Source: Salinibacterium sp. NK8237 (GTDB taxonomy: Bacteria > Actinomycetota > Actinomycetes > Actinomycetales > Microbacteriaceae). Taken from it: DNA of 64,000 bases. The stretch is from positions 1,674,001 to 1,738,000 of the forward strand of contig NZ_JADYWE010000001.1 in NCBI RefSeq assembly GCF_015864955.1, read 5' to 3'. Position 1 is the stretch's first letter; every line of letters begins with the position of its first letter. Made by a program: the position numbers and the translations under genes. Below the pieces are notes generated by a model. That model did not search any database. It was given only the letters and a program-made list of their open reading frames with translations, and was not told the origin of the DNA. This document shows, one piece after another, positions 23,559 through 35,600 of this stretch.

Positions 23559-26378
23559 GTGCGCAGTGCTCAGCGAAATAACGCTGACTTGATCCGTGAA
23601 CAATCAACACAACTCGGCCACCCCCGATGGCCTTCACCCCAGTGTGATTCGGAGATTGCCTACGCGCTGAACATTGTCGATGCCCAATCCGGAGGCGTCA
23701 TTTGGGCGGCAGATAGTGGCATGGGAAAGGCCGAGTTTCTCCATCGATTGGCTGCAGAACTCAGCACCACGCCTGCGGTCGATTCGCCCCACGTCATTCG
23801 TTTCAACGCCAGCTCACTCCCCTCCGCCACTACAGACATCACCCGCAACCATCACCAGATCGTTGATTCCGTTGACTCGGACACGCTCGTTGTGATGCTG
23901 GTCGACAACATCGATCTTGTCGACGCGAATACCCGGGAAGTCATCCTCGAGTTGGCCGCTGGACAGTCACCTCGAGTCGTGCTTTTTGCCACCGCCCAAG
24001 AGAGCTCCATCGCCGCGCTCGACTATCGCCCGCTCGAAATCCGCACCCTCCCACCCGTGACCACAGCGCAAACCCTCGACTTGCTGGTGCACGGGCACCA
24101 GCGCGAAACATCTCCTCAAGTCGCCGCGATCTTGAACCGCTCGCTGTGCGGCAACCCCGGCATGATTGTCGAAACGGCTCTTCAATTGCGGCCAGAACAA
24201 CTCGCCGGCAATGCTGAGCTTCCTGACCCCTTGCCACCAACGCCACTCGTAGAAGAGGTTGTCGGCGCTTCCGTTGCCGCTCTCGACTCCACGGGGCGCC
24301 AGATTCTGCTTCTGGCGGCACTCAGCGTCACTGACCAGACTCGACTTCTGTGCACGGCAGCCCATATCGATGTCGACACCTTCATCCGCAGCGATGTCTG
24401 CTCACTCCTTACGCTGAACTCGGGACGATTCGAAATCTCAGATCCCAGAGTTCGGGCTTACGTTTCTGCGCATGCGAGCGTGTCCGAGCGAACTGAAGCC
24501 CATCACCGCCTCGCGGATGCTCTCGCGAATGAGGCTGGCGACGAGTTTTCGGTGTGGCATCGTTCTGTCGCCGCCGTCGAGGGCCATGCCGCACTGACGA
24601 AAGATCTCGTCACCCTATCGAAGCGAATATTCCTTCGCGGCGACGCGGTGTGGGCCCACGAAATTGCTCGCGAAGCTGCCAGCCACGCCCCGGCGCACCT
24701 CACGCAGTCCGTCGAGTTCCTTGCTGGACTAACGGCTCTCCACTCTGGATTCGTCGACGACGCCGTTGACTGGCTCAACGGCGTCATGCGCTGTGACGAT
24801 ACGGGGTGGGCGGCAAAAGCCCTCGCTCCCTTCATCGTTTCTGTCACTTACGCCCGCGGCTACGTGCCCATCGATGAAGTACTGAAATTTGTAGAGCAGC
24901 TTCAGCAGCAACGACCAACCGCCACCGACTCCACCGACGAGCGACTCCGATCGGATGTGGTTGCCGGACTCATCCTGGCCGCGGGGCTGTCGGCAGAACG
25001 CGGCAATCACACCGCGGCGCGACAACTTCTCGAGCGCGGCGAAGAACTCGGCAAAGGCATCCGCGAGAGCGTCTGGCTTGTCGCTGTCGCCCGCCAGTGG
25101 TGCGCCGCATTCGGCTTGGACCCCCAAGAAGATCGCAACATCGGCACAGCACCACTCGCACTCGATGGCTACGCAGTGCTCGCCGGTGCTTTGGGGTTCG
25201 CCGGCAATGGAGAGTGGGCAGCCTCGAGCAACCTGCTTTCTAGCTCGCTTCTCGCTTTCGCCCCCGCTCGCCGGCAGGCCGGACGCGCCGGAGCCCTTGC
25301 CTACGCCGCCACGCCTCTTCTCGAAGCCCACCTCCGGGTGGCACTCGCCCTTTCCGAAGCATCGCTCGGCCACGTCGTTCGCGCGAAAACACTGCTCGAG
25401 GATGCCGCCTATGACCTGCCGGTGCGGCTACCGTTTGCCGGTCTCGGCGTAGCGGCGCTCGGTCGCTACAGCACCCTCGTTGATGGCACTGCCTCCACCG
25501 CCGGCACAGCGCTCTCGCAGCTCTTGTCTCATGTCGATCCCTCAGCGCTCCACCGGGAAAACCTTGTGAACGAGGCCATAGTCGCGTCGTCTGCGAACGA
25601 GGTCTGTGAAGCTGCAGCCCTCATGAATCTGGTCTGCAGCAACCGTGCAGGCAGTCAGCTCAGCGCCTTCGAACTTCCCGCTCCCGACGAGCCACAGCTC
25701 TGGCTCGCAGCGGGCAACCCCGCCGCCGCTCGCGAAGCGCTCACGCGCCAGCCGATCGACACTGCCACTCAGAGAGCAACGAATATTCGAGGGCTACTTG
25801 CCATCGCCACGTGTGACGACCTGCCGCACCTTCTCGTGCAGGCCAGACGAATCAGCCACGAGCAAGCATCCAGTTTCGAACAGGCGCGAATCGAATGGGA
25901 GATTGCGACCGCCTATCTCCGTCTCGGCGACGAGCACCGCGCCCGCGTGCACCGCCTCACCGCGGCCGATCTTGCGCTACCCTCCGGGGCGATGTCGTCG
26001 ATCCATGCGCTCCAGCGGGACCACACCTCGCTCTATCCTGCTGTCGATCTTCTTCCGGCCAGACACCGCGCAGAACACGCAACGACCCGTCAGCCGCAAC
26101 GGCACATCACCGCTGTGCCACCGCCCACGACGCTCAGTCGCGACGAACCGCATCCCGAGTGGATGAACACCCTGACTCATCGGGAGCAACAGATCGCTGC
26201 CCTCGTGGTCGAAGGGTTGACCAACCGTGAGGCGGCGCACGAGCTTCACTTGTCTGTGCGAACCATCGAAACCCATCTAGGTCGAATCTTCGCCAAAGTG
26301 GGCGTTCGTTCACGAACGCAGCTTGGCCATTTGTCGCGGCAAAACCCCCGCCGTCGCGCTGGCAGCGCCACTACGTAG
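23559..26378 (+). CDS. Large LuxR-family regulator with degenerate ATPase domain
   Basis: A 939-residue protein laid out like LAL/MalT regulators: N-terminal AAA-type region (about 40-330) with WAADSGMGKAEF in the Walker A place and VVMLVDNIDLVD as Walker B, a long helical TPR-like middle (about 330-830), and a C-terminal LuxR helix-turn-helix (about 872-925: LTHREQQIAALVVEGLTNRE, then LSVRTIETHLGRIFAKV). The Ser/Thr after the P-loop Lys is Ala, so nucleotide binding may be weak or lost. GTG at 23559 is supported by GGAGG six bases before. It directly precedes the chitinase/glucanase pair and may activate them (inference). Confidence 0.85.
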   Translation: MRSAQRNNADLIREQSTQLGHPRWPSPQCDSEIAYALNIVDAQSGGVIWAADSGMGKAEFLHRLAAELSTTPAVDSPHVIRFNASSLPSATTDITRNHHQIVDSVDSDTLVVMLVDNIDLVDANTREVILELAAGQSPRVVLFATAQESSIAALDYRPLEIRTLPPVTTAQTLDLLVHGHQRETSPQVAAILNRSLCGNPGMIVETALQLRPEQLAGNAELPDPLPPTPLVEEVVGASVAALDSTGRQILLLAALSVTDQTRLLCTAAHIDVDTFIRSDVCSLLTLNSGRFEISDPRVRAYVSAHASVSERTEAHHRLADALANEAGDEFSVWHRSVAAVEGHAALTKDLVTLSKRIFLRGDAVWAHEIAREAASHAPAHLTQSVEFLAGLTALHSGFVDDAVDWLNGVMRCDDTGWAAKALAPFIVSVTYARGYVPIDEVLKFVEQLQQQRPTATDSTDERLRSDVVAGLILAAGLSAERGNHTAARQLLERGEELGKGIRESVWLVAVARQWCAAFGLDPQEDRNIGTAPLALDGYAVLAGALGFAGNGEWAASSNLLSSSLLAFAPARRQAGRAGALAYAATPLLEAHLRVALALSEASLGHVVRAKTLLEDAAYDLPVRLPFAGLGVAALGRYSTLVDGTASTAGTALSQLLSHVDPSALHRENLVNEAIVASSANEVCEAAALMNLVCSNRAGSQLSAFELPAPDEPQLWLAAGNPAAAREALTRQPIDTATQRATNIRGLLAIATCDDLPHLLVQARRISHEQASSFEQARIEWEIATAYLRLGDEHRARVHRLTAADLALPSGAMSSIHALQRDHTSLYPAVDLLPARHRAEHATTRQPQRHITAVPPPTTLSRDEPHPEWMNTLTHREQQIAALVVEGLTNREAAHELHLSVRTIETHLGRIFAKVGVRSRTQLGHLSRQNPRRRAGSATT

Positions 26379-26492
26379 TACTACGGGAAACTACGCACGC
26401 GACGCTCAGACAGTGTGGATTCTGCTGACGCTATCCCTCCTCATGATTGTTACGTTTCGATAACACTCATTCATCAGGAAGGCACATTTTCC
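26379..26492 (+). promoter_or_regulatory. Leader/promoter region of the chitinase gene
   Basis: The 114 bp between the LuxR stop and the chitinase start hold GTTA-N8-TAAC (about 26449-26464) in an AT-rich patch and an AGGAAGG ribosome site before the ATG at 26493. The palindrome GTAGTACTAC overlaps the LuxR stop. A promoter here is likely but not defined. Confidence 0.45.
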
Positions 26493-28163
26493 ATGACTCA
26501 TCAGAGATCATCTCGACGCTTCGCCGGCATCGCCCTCGCCGCTGCGAGCGCGGTGTTCGCCAGCGCGCTTATTGCCCCCGCCGCCACTGCGGCACCGCAG
26601 ACGGGCGCATTCGCCGCCGCCGCGGCCGCGGCCGACGAAACCCCGACAGCCCTCAACGGCTACCGCAACGTCGGCTACTTCCCCCAATGGGGCGTTTACT
26701 CGAGCGACTTCAAACTGAAGCAACTGCAAGATTCCGGAGCCGCGGCCGGGCTCACCCACATCAACTACGCCTTCGGCAACATCCACAACGAAAGCCTCGA
26801 ATGCTTTATCGGGCAGCAAGCCCAAGGCTCAGGCTCCACCGGATCTGACGGTGCCGGGGATGCGTGGGCCGACTTCGGAATGGGCTACACCGCAGCAAAC
26901 TCAGTCTCTGGCGTTGCCGACACGTGGGACCAGCCGCTGGCCGGTTCATTCAACCAGCTCAAGCAGCTGAAAGAAGAGAACCCCAACATTCAGCCGATCA
27001 TCTCGATCGGTGGGTGGACCTGGTCGAAGAACTTCTCGGCAGCAGCGGCAACCGCTGACTCTCGCGAGAACCTCGTGTCTTCCTGCATTGACCTCTACAT
27101 CAAAGGCAACCTTCCCGTCATTGACGGCCGAGGTGGCGACGGGGCCGCAGCAGGAGTGTTCGATGGCATCGACATCGACTGGGAATGGCCAGGGTCGAAC
27201 AATGGCCTCGAAGGAAACACCGTTGACACTGTCAACGACCGCAACAACTTCCGTCTGCTCCTCAAGGAATTCCGTACGCAGCTCGATGCCTACGGCGAAA
27301 CAACCGGCAAGCACTACACCTTGAGCGCGTTCCTTCCCGCAAACGCTTCAGACATCGAGTCTGGAGGCTGGAATGATCCCGAACTGTTCGACTACCTCGA
27401 CTTTGGAAACGTGCAAGGGTACGACTTCACCGGGGCGTGGACCTCTGGTCAAACTGGGCATCAAGGCAACTTGTATCCCGACCCCAAGAACCCCAGTGGC
27501 ACAGGCGGCTACAGCGTCTCATCAGCGGTCGAACAGTACACGGATGCCGGAATTGCGCCATCGCAGCTCGGCATCGGGCTCGCAATGTATGGCCGCGGTT
27601 GGCAAGGAGCTTCGTCGAGTGAACCGTGGGGACCCGCATCCGGTGCCGCCAGTGGAGTTTCCGAGGCAGGAAACAACAACTACGACGTCATCAAAGACCT
27701 CGGAACCGGATACTTCGACCCGGTAGCCGGAGCGTCGTGGCGCTACGACGGCAACCAGTGGTGGTCGTATGACGACGCCAAGTCGGTTGCAGCCAAAACG
27801 GACTACATCATCGAGACGGGCCTCGGCGGTGCCATGTGGTGGGACCTCTCCGGCAACAAGGACGGCTCACTCGCGAAAACGCTCACGGACGGTCTCAACG
27901 CAGCAACCACCGGACCAGTAACCCAACCCGGACCGGTCACGCCGACCGATCCCACGGACCCAACCGAACCGACGGATCCCACAGATCCGACCGAGCCAAC
28001 GAATCCGACTGACCCCACAGATCCCAGCGCCGCAGCATGGTCGAGTGTCGCCATCTACGTCAAGGGTGACACCGTCAGCTACGGCGGCTCAGTCTGGACC
28101 GCAAGCTGGTGGACGCTGGGCGACGTGCCCGGTGCTGACCAGTGGGGACCGTGGCGCCAGTAA
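26493..28163 (+). CDS. Secreted chitinase, GH18 with C-terminal CBM5/12
   Basis: A 556-residue secreted enzyme. Signal peptide of about 35-40 residues ends near ATAAP. The GH18 barrel (about 50-465) carries SIGGWTWS and the catalytic DGIDIDWEWPG, with Glu231 as acid. A Pro-Thr-Asp linker (about 473-510) leads to a chitin-binding module of the CBM5/12 type (about 513-556: AIYVKGDTVSYGG, WTASWWTLGDVPG, WGPWRQ). It hydrolyses chitin outside the cell. The ATG at 26493 is chosen for its signal peptide and AGGAAGG site. The stop overlaps the start of the next gene (TAATG). Confidence 0.92.
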   Translation: MTHQRSSRRFAGIALAAASAVFASALIAPAATAAPQTGAFAAAAAAADETPTALNGYRNVGYFPQWGVYSSDFKLKQLQDSGAAAGLTHINYAFGNIHNESLECFIGQQAQGSGSTGSDGAGDAWADFGMGYTAANSVSGVADTWDQPLAGSFNQLKQLKEENPNIQPIISIGGWTWSKNFSAAAATADSRENLVSSCIDLYIKGNLPVIDGRGGDGAAAGVFDGIDIDWEWPGSNNGLEGNTVDTVNDRNNFRLLLKEFRTQLDAYGETTGKHYTLSAFLPANASDIESGGWNDPELFDYLDFGNVQGYDFTGAWTSGQTGHQGNLYPDPKNPSGTGGYSVSSAVEQYTDAGIAPSQLGIGLAMYGRGWQGASSSEPWGPASGAASGVSEAGNNNYDVIKDLGTGYFDPVAGASWRYDGNQWWSYDDAKSVAAKTDYIIETGLGGAMWWDLSGNKDGSLAKTLTDGLNAATTGPVTQPGPVTPTDPTDPTEPTDPTDPTEPTNPTDPTDPSAAAWSSVAIYVKGDTVSYGGSVWTASWWTLGDVPGADQWGPWRQ

Positions 28164-29530
28164 TGACAACTACAACGAAAACTGGTGAGGTGCAGCTTGC
28201 ACGCAACAACCGTCGCTCTCGATTGGCGACCTACGGTCTGGTAGCCGCTGTTGCGTGCACGGCGCTCGTGGGTGCGGCACCCGCCTCCGCGAGCGCCCCC
28301 GCTCCCGCGTCGGGCTGGGATGTCGTTTTTCTAGACGACTTCACCAGCCCGGCCGGGTCGGGACTCAACACTGACGACTGGCTCTATGACATCGGACACG
28401 GCTATCCGGGTGGCGCCAACAACTGGGGCACCGGCGAGATTGCCTACATGACCGACAGCACCGAGAACGTCTATCAGGATGGTGAAGGAAACCTTGCGAT
28501 TAAGCCGATCCGGGATGCCGCAGGCAACTGGACCTCTGGTCGCATCGAAACCCAACGCACCGACTTTGAACCTCCGGCCGACGGAGTGCTGAGAGTCGAA
28601 GCCTCCATCATGCAGCCGAGCGTTTCGGGCGCCCAAGCGCAAGGCTATTGGCCAGCGTTCTGGATGCTCGGTGAAGGAGCTCGGGGCACAGCCGCGCACG
28701 GTTGGCCCGGAATCGGCGAAATCGACATCCTCGAAGCGGTAAACGGCAGCGAAAGCAGCCATGGTGCTTTGCACTGTGGAACGCTGCCCGGTGGCCCGTG
28801 TAACGAGCCAGGCGGATTGGCAAGCGGCACCTACAACCTGCCAGGAGCAACATCCGGTTTCCATACCTACGCTATGGAATGGGATCGCTCGGGTGACGTA
28901 GAAGAGATCCGGTGGTACGCCGACGGTGAGAACTACTTCACGATCAATGAAAACGCTGTCGACGCTACGACGTGGGCGAACGCGACGGATCATGGCTACT
29001 TTGTGATCCTGAATGTCGCTATGGGTGGCGTGTGGCCGGGCAGCCCGACAGCGGCCACGACCTCGGGCGCACCGATGCTCGTTGACTATGTCGGCGTTTA
29101 CTCTCGCAGTGGCTCTGCGGGCGGCGACGGCGGCACTGGCGGTGACAGCGCTGAAGGCACCATCACCGGCATCGGCGGAAAGTGTGTCGATGTGGCTGGT
29201 TCCAACACGAACAATGGCACCCAAGTGCAGCTCTACACCTGCAATGGAACGGATGCCCAAAGTTGGGATATCCGTTCTGACGGCACCGTTCGTGCGTTCG
29301 ACAAGTGCCTTGACGTGGAGGCAGCTAACACCACTAACGGCACCAGAGTTCAGCTGTTTGAGTGCAACGGAACAGCCGCTCAACAGTGGTATCTCAACTC
29401 GGCGAGCGGCGACATCGTCAGCGCTCTCTCGGGCACCTGCCTTGATGCGCGCGGCGTGAGTTCAGCAAATCGAACGCCTCTGCAAATCTGGGAGTGCGGT
29501 GGTGGGGTCAATCAAAAGTGGAACTGGTAA
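28163..29530 (+). CDS. Secreted GH16 beta-glucanase with ricin B-type lectin domain
   Basis: A 455-residue secreted protein: signal peptide ending near ASASAP (about residue 45), GH16 jelly-roll (about 50-315) with catalytic GEIDILEAVNG (Glu186 nucleophile, Asp188, Glu191 acid/base), a Gly-rich linker, and a ricin B lectin/CBM13 domain (about 330-455) with three KC-D/CLD...QxW repeats. Most likely an endo-beta-1,3-glucanase (laminarinase). Its ATG overlaps the chitinase stop by one base (TAATG), so both enzymes are translated together. Confidence 0.9.
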   Translation: MTTTTKTGEVQLARNNRRSRLATYGLVAAVACTALVGAAPASASAPAPASGWDVVFLDDFTSPAGSGLNTDDWLYDIGHGYPGGANNWGTGEIAYMTDSTENVYQDGEGNLAIKPIRDAAGNWTSGRIETQRTDFEPPADGVLRVEASIMQPSVSGAQAQGYWPAFWMLGEGARGTAAHGWPGIGEIDILEAVNGSESSHGALHCGTLPGGPCNEPGGLASGTYNLPGATSGFHTYAMEWDRSGDVEEIRWYADGENYFTINENAVDATTWANATDHGYFVILNVAMGGVWPGSPTAATTSGAPMLVDYVGVYSRSGSAGGDGGTGGDSAEGTITGIGGKCVDVAGSNTNNGTQVQLYTCNGTDAQSWDIRSDGTVRAFDKCLDVEAANTTNGTRVQLFECNGTAAQQWYLNSASGDIVSALSGTCLDARGVSSANRTPLQIWECGGGVNQKWNW

Positions 29531-29555
29531 CCAGCGACGCTGAGAAATAGAAAGA

Positions 29556-29594
29556 GCGGTGAGGGGAAAGATGTGAACTCTTTCCCCTCACCGC
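29556..29594. terminator. Bidirectional terminator
   Basis: GCGGTGAGGGGAAAGA (29556-29571) and TCTTTCCCCTCACCGC (29579-29594) form a perfect 16-bp stem with a 7-base loop between the GH16 gene and the convergent giant gene. On the minus strand it runs into TCTTTCTATTTC, a good T-rich tail. Confidence 0.92.
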
Positions 29595-29612
29595 GTCAAC
29601 TCTCTGGTGCTG

Positions 29613-32600
29613 CTAATTACTCGCTATTTGCGGCTGCTTTTCTCCGCCGCGCACCCGACGTGCAGGCAAGAGAAGGAACAGTCCGCTGAGCAACAGCAGT
29701 CCCGCGAGCAAGCCTCCCAGCGCAATGCTCGATCCCGTGAAGGCGAGCATCAGCGTCGTGAGACCCTGGATGACCGAGCGTGTGCCAAAGGCAGGCAGCT
29801 CGACCGTTGAAGTTGTTCCCGTCGATGGGCGGTAGTCGGCCGAGACCGAATCCAAGTCGACAGTTGCCGTGTAGGTTCCGGCGGGCAACGAGGTGAGTTC
29901 CCACGCACCGTTCTCATCCGTAACGACCGTGATCGTGATCGGACCATTCGGGCCATCCCAGACCACGTTGACCGTGGCGTTCAGGATGCCCTTGTCTCCG
30001 CTGTCACGAACTCCGTTGCCGTTCGGGTCGTCGAACACAACACCGTTGAGCGTTGCGCTGCCGACCACGATGAAGTCAACGTCGAGGCGAGTTTCGCCCG
30101 CAATGAGTTCGGTCGTCGTTTCGAAGAGCACGTCACCGTCAAGGTCAGCGCTGGGCACGAAGCCCTCGGTCAGCGTCGTGGGATCGTAGGAGACCTTCAC
30201 TTCGCCAGCCGGCAGTCCCTCGACGAGGTAGTTGCCGTTCTCGTCGGTCGTTGTCGTGACGATGAGGTCGTCGTCAGTGCCAAACTCGCCGTCGGTGCCG
30301 GGGCTTGTGACAGTCATCACGATTCCGGGAAGACCAGGCTCATTCTCGCCCTGAATCCCATCGTTGTTGACGTCGAGCCAGAGCAGGTCGCCAACACCCG
30401 CGTCGCCGCGGTAGCCGAAGTCCTGATCAAGGTTCGCTTCTGCGCCAAGCAAGGTGAGCTTGGAGGTGTCATCGAAACCAGCATCCGGATCTGCCGTAGC
30501 AGTGAGGCCAGCAGGCAATTCGCTCAGGGCGACCGTGAAGAGTCCCGAGGGGAGATCTTCGAACAGGTAGTTGCCTTCGCTGTCGGTGCGCTGCGTGTTC
30601 ACGACATCGTCCTCAGTCTCAAGGATGCCATCGAGGCCAGCCCAGGTGAGAGTCACGAGAACCTGAGCAATGCCAGATTCGCTGTCGTCAACAATGCCAT
30701 CACCGTTCTGGTCAAGCCAGACGGTGTCACCGATCGTGCCCGTTCCGACATAACCGAAGTCGATGTTGTCGAGATCGGTGTCGGCCGGCAGCGCAATCGC
30801 AGTGGTCGAGTTCGGGCCAACACCAGAAGCCTTCGTGTTCTCGGTGGGCTGGTTGGGGCCAGCATCCGCATCGAACGTCGGCGTCACTCCGGCAGGCAGA
30901 GTCTCGGTGTCGACCGTTGCGGTGTAGTTGCCTTCAGGCAGTCCGCCGAAGAAGTACTTGCCGGTGGAGTCGGTGGTGTCGGTGAAGGTCACGTCATCGC
31001 CGTTGCCAGCAACACCATCCGGGCCGAACCAGACGAGGGTGACAACAGCATCGGGCAGGCCGGGCTCGCCGTCATCCTGGACACCATCCTGGTTAAGGTC
31101 GAGCCAAACGGTGTCTGAGATGCTGGAATCGCCGACGTAGCCGAAGTCCTGGTTGAGATCAGAGCCGACCAGGGTGACACGAGAAACCTGATCAGGTGAC
31201 GTCGTTCCGCTGTCGTTGTCGAAGGTCGGGGCGAAGCCTGCAGGCACACCGCTCACTACCTCGACAATGAAGTTACCGTCAGGGATCTCAGTGATCGCCC
31301 AGTTGCCGTTCTCGTCAGTTTCTGCCGTGAAGATGAGGTCATCGCCGTCGTCGTCTGTATCGAGAACCCCGTCGGCGCCGAGGAAGGTGACGCGGATGCC
31401 CACACCAGGGATCCCCGGCTCATCAGCGGTCTTCTCGCCATCCTTGTTTACGTCCCACCACACGAGGTCTCCGATGACGGAGGTCACGTCGTAGCCGAAG
31501 TCAATGGTGTCAATGCTCAGGCCAGGAGCCAGCGACACGGGAGTCACCGAGTCGTTGTTGCCGTCGCGGTCGTAGCTTGCGACCGCGGCTTCGGGCAGGC
31601 CGTCCGTGACAGCTACCGAGTAGTCTCCGGGCAGCAGGTTCGGGAAGAGGTACTTACCGTCAGCGTCGGTCTTCGTGACGAATACAGCATCGTCGTCACC
31701 GCCGAGCTCTCCGTCAGCACCAAGCCAGGTCAACTCAACGGTTGCGCCGACGATGCCGGGCTCACCTGAGTCTTGGTCGCCGTCGCCATCGCGGTCAAGC
31801 CACACGAAGTCGCCGATCGAACCGGTTCCGGCGTAGCCGAAGTCCTGGTCTTCGTTGTCTTCGCCAGCTCCCAAAATAACGTTCGAGGTCGCATCTGCTC
31901 CACCAATGGGGTCGGAAACAAGTTCGAACCCTGTCGGCGCTCCGCTGACCGTAACCGTGTACGGGCCTGCAGGAAGCAGGGCTACCGTGTAGCCGCCAGC
32001 GGCATCCGTCGTGGTTGTGTACGTGATGTTGTCGTCGGTCGTAGCGAGATCGCCATCGAGGCCACCAGAGACAACCGTGACAGTTACGCCGGGTAGGCCG
32101 GGCTCGTTGGAGTCTTGAACGCCATCCTTGTCCTGGTCGAACCAGACGAAGTCACCGATCGAACCGGTGCCGGTGTAGCCGAAGTCAACGTCGCGCTTCT
32201 CGGCGTCGCTGGCAAGAGGTCCTTGCCAGATGCCGTTCGGGGTGTCAGCCCCTCCGTCGAGGTCGTAACTTGCGGTCATGCCAGCTGGCAGGGTGGCAGC
32301 GTCAACGGTCACGCGGTAGTTGCCACCAGGAAGATCGGAAACAAGGTAGTCACCGTTACTGTCGGTCACTGCCGAGTAGGTTTCGTTGTCGTCCGTTGTC
32401 GCAAAGTCGCCATCCGCACCCGCATAGAGCACGGTGACCTTTACGTCAGCGATCCCGGGCTCATCAACGACACCGGCTTCTGCGTCATTTTGGGTGCCGT
32501 CGTTGTTGATGTCGAACCAGATGCGATCTCCGATGGAGGCGACATCGAGCGTGACAGTGACGGTGTCATCTTCGACGTCGGTGTAGGTCTTGAAGTCCGC

Positions 32601-35600
32601 AGGAACAGTTCGGTCATCTTCAGGAACACCGAAGTACTCTGTGACGTCAGCCGTGTTGACGACAGTCGGGTTCGCAATAACGGTTGCACTGTTGAGGGGC
32701 ATCGTCACGGTGTACGTGATCGTGACCGAGCCGCCAGTGGGGATCTCGGCAATGGTCCACTCAAGGCTTCCCGCGGAAGTTCCGTTGTCGGTGCTTGCCA
32801 CGACTCCATCGATAGCGTCTGACTTGTAGTCAGTGACGCGAACGTCAGGAGTGTCAGTAACCACTACGTCGTAGGCGGGCGAGGTGCCGTTCTTGTTGGA
32901 AACCACGACCGTGTAGGTGAGAGTCTCACCTGGCTTGGCGCGACGCGCATCGGTTTCGCCAGCCGGGCTCGCAACGACCTTGCTGATCGTCAGCGCAGGC
33001 TCGGTCACCTTCACGTCTGCGGTTGACGGGGTGCCTGCAGTGTCGTAGAAGCTGTTGGGAGGCACAGCTGCTGAGCCGGTGTAGGTCTTGTCCGTGTAGT
33101 TCCACCGCGGGGTGGCAGTGTTGCTCAGGGTGTCTTCGTCCTCTGCTGCGGTAGTGACAACGCCGGAGTACTTGATGGTGACGACACGGTCTGCTGTAGC
33201 GGCGTCAACGTTGCCGAGGTCGAATCCGATTCTGCGATCGCCTGCCGCCGGCGTTCCCCCCATTGCCGCACTGGGCAACTCGGAAATTCCGGTGCAGTCG
33301 CTGCCAGCTTCATCGCACTCGATGCTCGTGAATGACCCGAAGCGAACATCCGCTGGCATCTGATCGATGATCGTTGTTTGGTAGGCGATAACGTCCTTAG
33401 GAATCGTTACAACGAGCGTGTAATCGATCACTTCACCGATCGTGCGGCTCGAGGGCGTCGCAGTCTTCGCGACGCCGATCGAGGGCGCCCGCAGCGTTAC
33501 GGTGCTCGAGGCTTGGTAACCAGTCTTGCCGGACGTCGACGTGCGTTCACCGGTGGCCGCACCGTCAAGCGAAGTAGTGGTCACAACCACCGTGTTGGAG
33601 ATCGCTGAATTACTCACTAAGGGGTCGATAACCTTGGCGTCGTATTTGAGCGAGACAGTCTCGCCTCGTTGAATATCGTTCAGCGTGAAGATGATCTCGC
33701 GATCTGACTCGTGCCAGATTCCATATGCTCCGACGGGGTCACCGTCTTCAAGAGGATCGCCCAGAGCATCGACGAGTTCAACGGAATCGGGGACTTTGTC
33801 TACGGCAACAGTCTCGTGCGCTGTCGACACATTTCCGCCGTTGCCGTTGCTCACTGCAACCGTGTAGGTCACCGGCTGGCCTGGCTCGACAATGCCGTCG
33901 CTGTCATCGCTTGTTTTCTTCACGGCGATGCGGGGTTCGACGATGAGCGTGCTGATCTCGTTGCTTGTAATCGGAGATGCTTGAGCGCCGTTGGCATGTT
34001 CCCAAGCGAAGGTAGCGGAGTTCTTGACAGTGTTTCCGAGTGACGGACCAGCAGCGTCAAGAACACGTGCCGTGATCGTGAGAACGACGGTGTCGGCACC
34101 GCTATCGGGCAAGTTCTCGTAGGGCGTTGGCAGCGCGACAGTAACCGATTGGTTCGCGCCAACCACTGCATCACCGCTGGCTCCTACTGAGCTGTTGCTC
34201 AGGATGTAGGTCGGCGTACCGACAAGCAGCAAGCGTGAGTTCACTACATCAGTGACAACCGCTTGATTGTAAACACTGGAACCCTGCGGAATCGTCGTGG
34301 TCACCGTGTACGTGACAAGTTCACCGATCGTTGCTTCAGCGACCTTGTTGTCGTCGTCAATGACCGAAGTGACCGCGCTTTTGACGATCGTCGGGCTAGC
34401 AATCTTTACTATCGCCTCGTCTATCGCCTCGACGCTGTTGGCCAGCGGTTCAACTGTCGGATCGATGTTATCGACGGGGTAGTAGTTGGTGGGTGTTCCC
34501 GTGTTGGCGTCACCCTGATACACGCGAACGCCTGCGGTGTTCTTGAAGCTGTAGCCAGCCGAAGAATTCGCCGGGATTGTCACGTCATAGGTGAGGGTTT
34601 TGGTCTCATCTTTGGCGAGCGAGTCAAGCTTCCACGTGATGATTCCGGAGTCACAAGAACCGTCACCGAGTGACGTTGCGACGACGTCAGCACAGTCCAA
34701 CACATCGGGAAGAGTGTCCCAGACTTCGACGTTCGTGGCGTCTTGGCCGCCATCGTTAGTCACGAGGATTTCGTAGGTGACTACTTCGGTCGCTTGAACA
34801 GTGACGTTCTTGCTCGGCGAACCGGAGACATCCTCGCCGTCAACCTGGGTGATGCCCTTGGAAAGCGCCAGGATGGGCTTCTCGACGAGAGTGTCCGCGC
34901 TGTCACGCAGCTGGAAGACATCGCCGGCCGTGTTCTTGTACGTCATTTTCATGAGGTTCGACGTGATGTCGCCATCGGAGATGACCGCAGGATCAGTGAT
35001 CTCGGCGGTGACGAGAACCTGGAACGTTGTTCCCTTGTCAACGTTTCCGATATTCCACGTGAGCAGTCGAGACGGGTCGCCAGCAACTACCGGCACGAAG
35101 GTCGATTCAACGTTGTTGAGCGTGGTCTCGGCGTAGTCGATGAAGGTGAAACCGGCCGGCAGGAAGTCATTCACGACGTTGTCGAGGGTGTCGAGTTGGC
35201 TCGGGAACGTGACGGTCAGCTCATAGCAGACCCAATCGCCGGGGTGGAAGGCGCCAGCGGCCACGTCATCTTTGAAATCGAGTGTGCTGATCGTGTCGCA
35301 CGTGTCGTCCATCGCGGCTACCGGCTCAGCGACCCGCTTGGTGAGGGTAATGCCCTCGGCCTGTTGGCTGGCACTTGAGGTGTCGAGAATCTCGATCTCT
35401 GAAGTCGTGGCGTCATTGTCGGTGATGATGGTGGTGGAGGTCGTGAGGTCTACGGTGTTCGTCCACGAGTCGTTCGAGCTGACGGGACGCTCCACATCGC
35501 CGGCGCCTGTGAGGCGGTAGGAGGCGAGCGTCGAGGTGTAGACCTCAATTTTTCCTACTTCGGATGCTTTCTCAAACGCTGCTGCATCCCACGACACGGT

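Noticed and set aside
27937..28026. Short-period ACCGA/ACGGATCC-like DNA repeats in the chitinase gene.
   Set aside because: They encode the Pro-Thr-Asp linker between catalytic and chitin-binding domains; a common protein linker.
29900..32560. Regular spacing of similar blocks that might suggest a repeat array.
   Set aside because: Blocks are about 340-390 bp, diverged and coding; they are SdrD/Cna-B-like protein repeats, not CRISPR or DNA-level tandem repeats.
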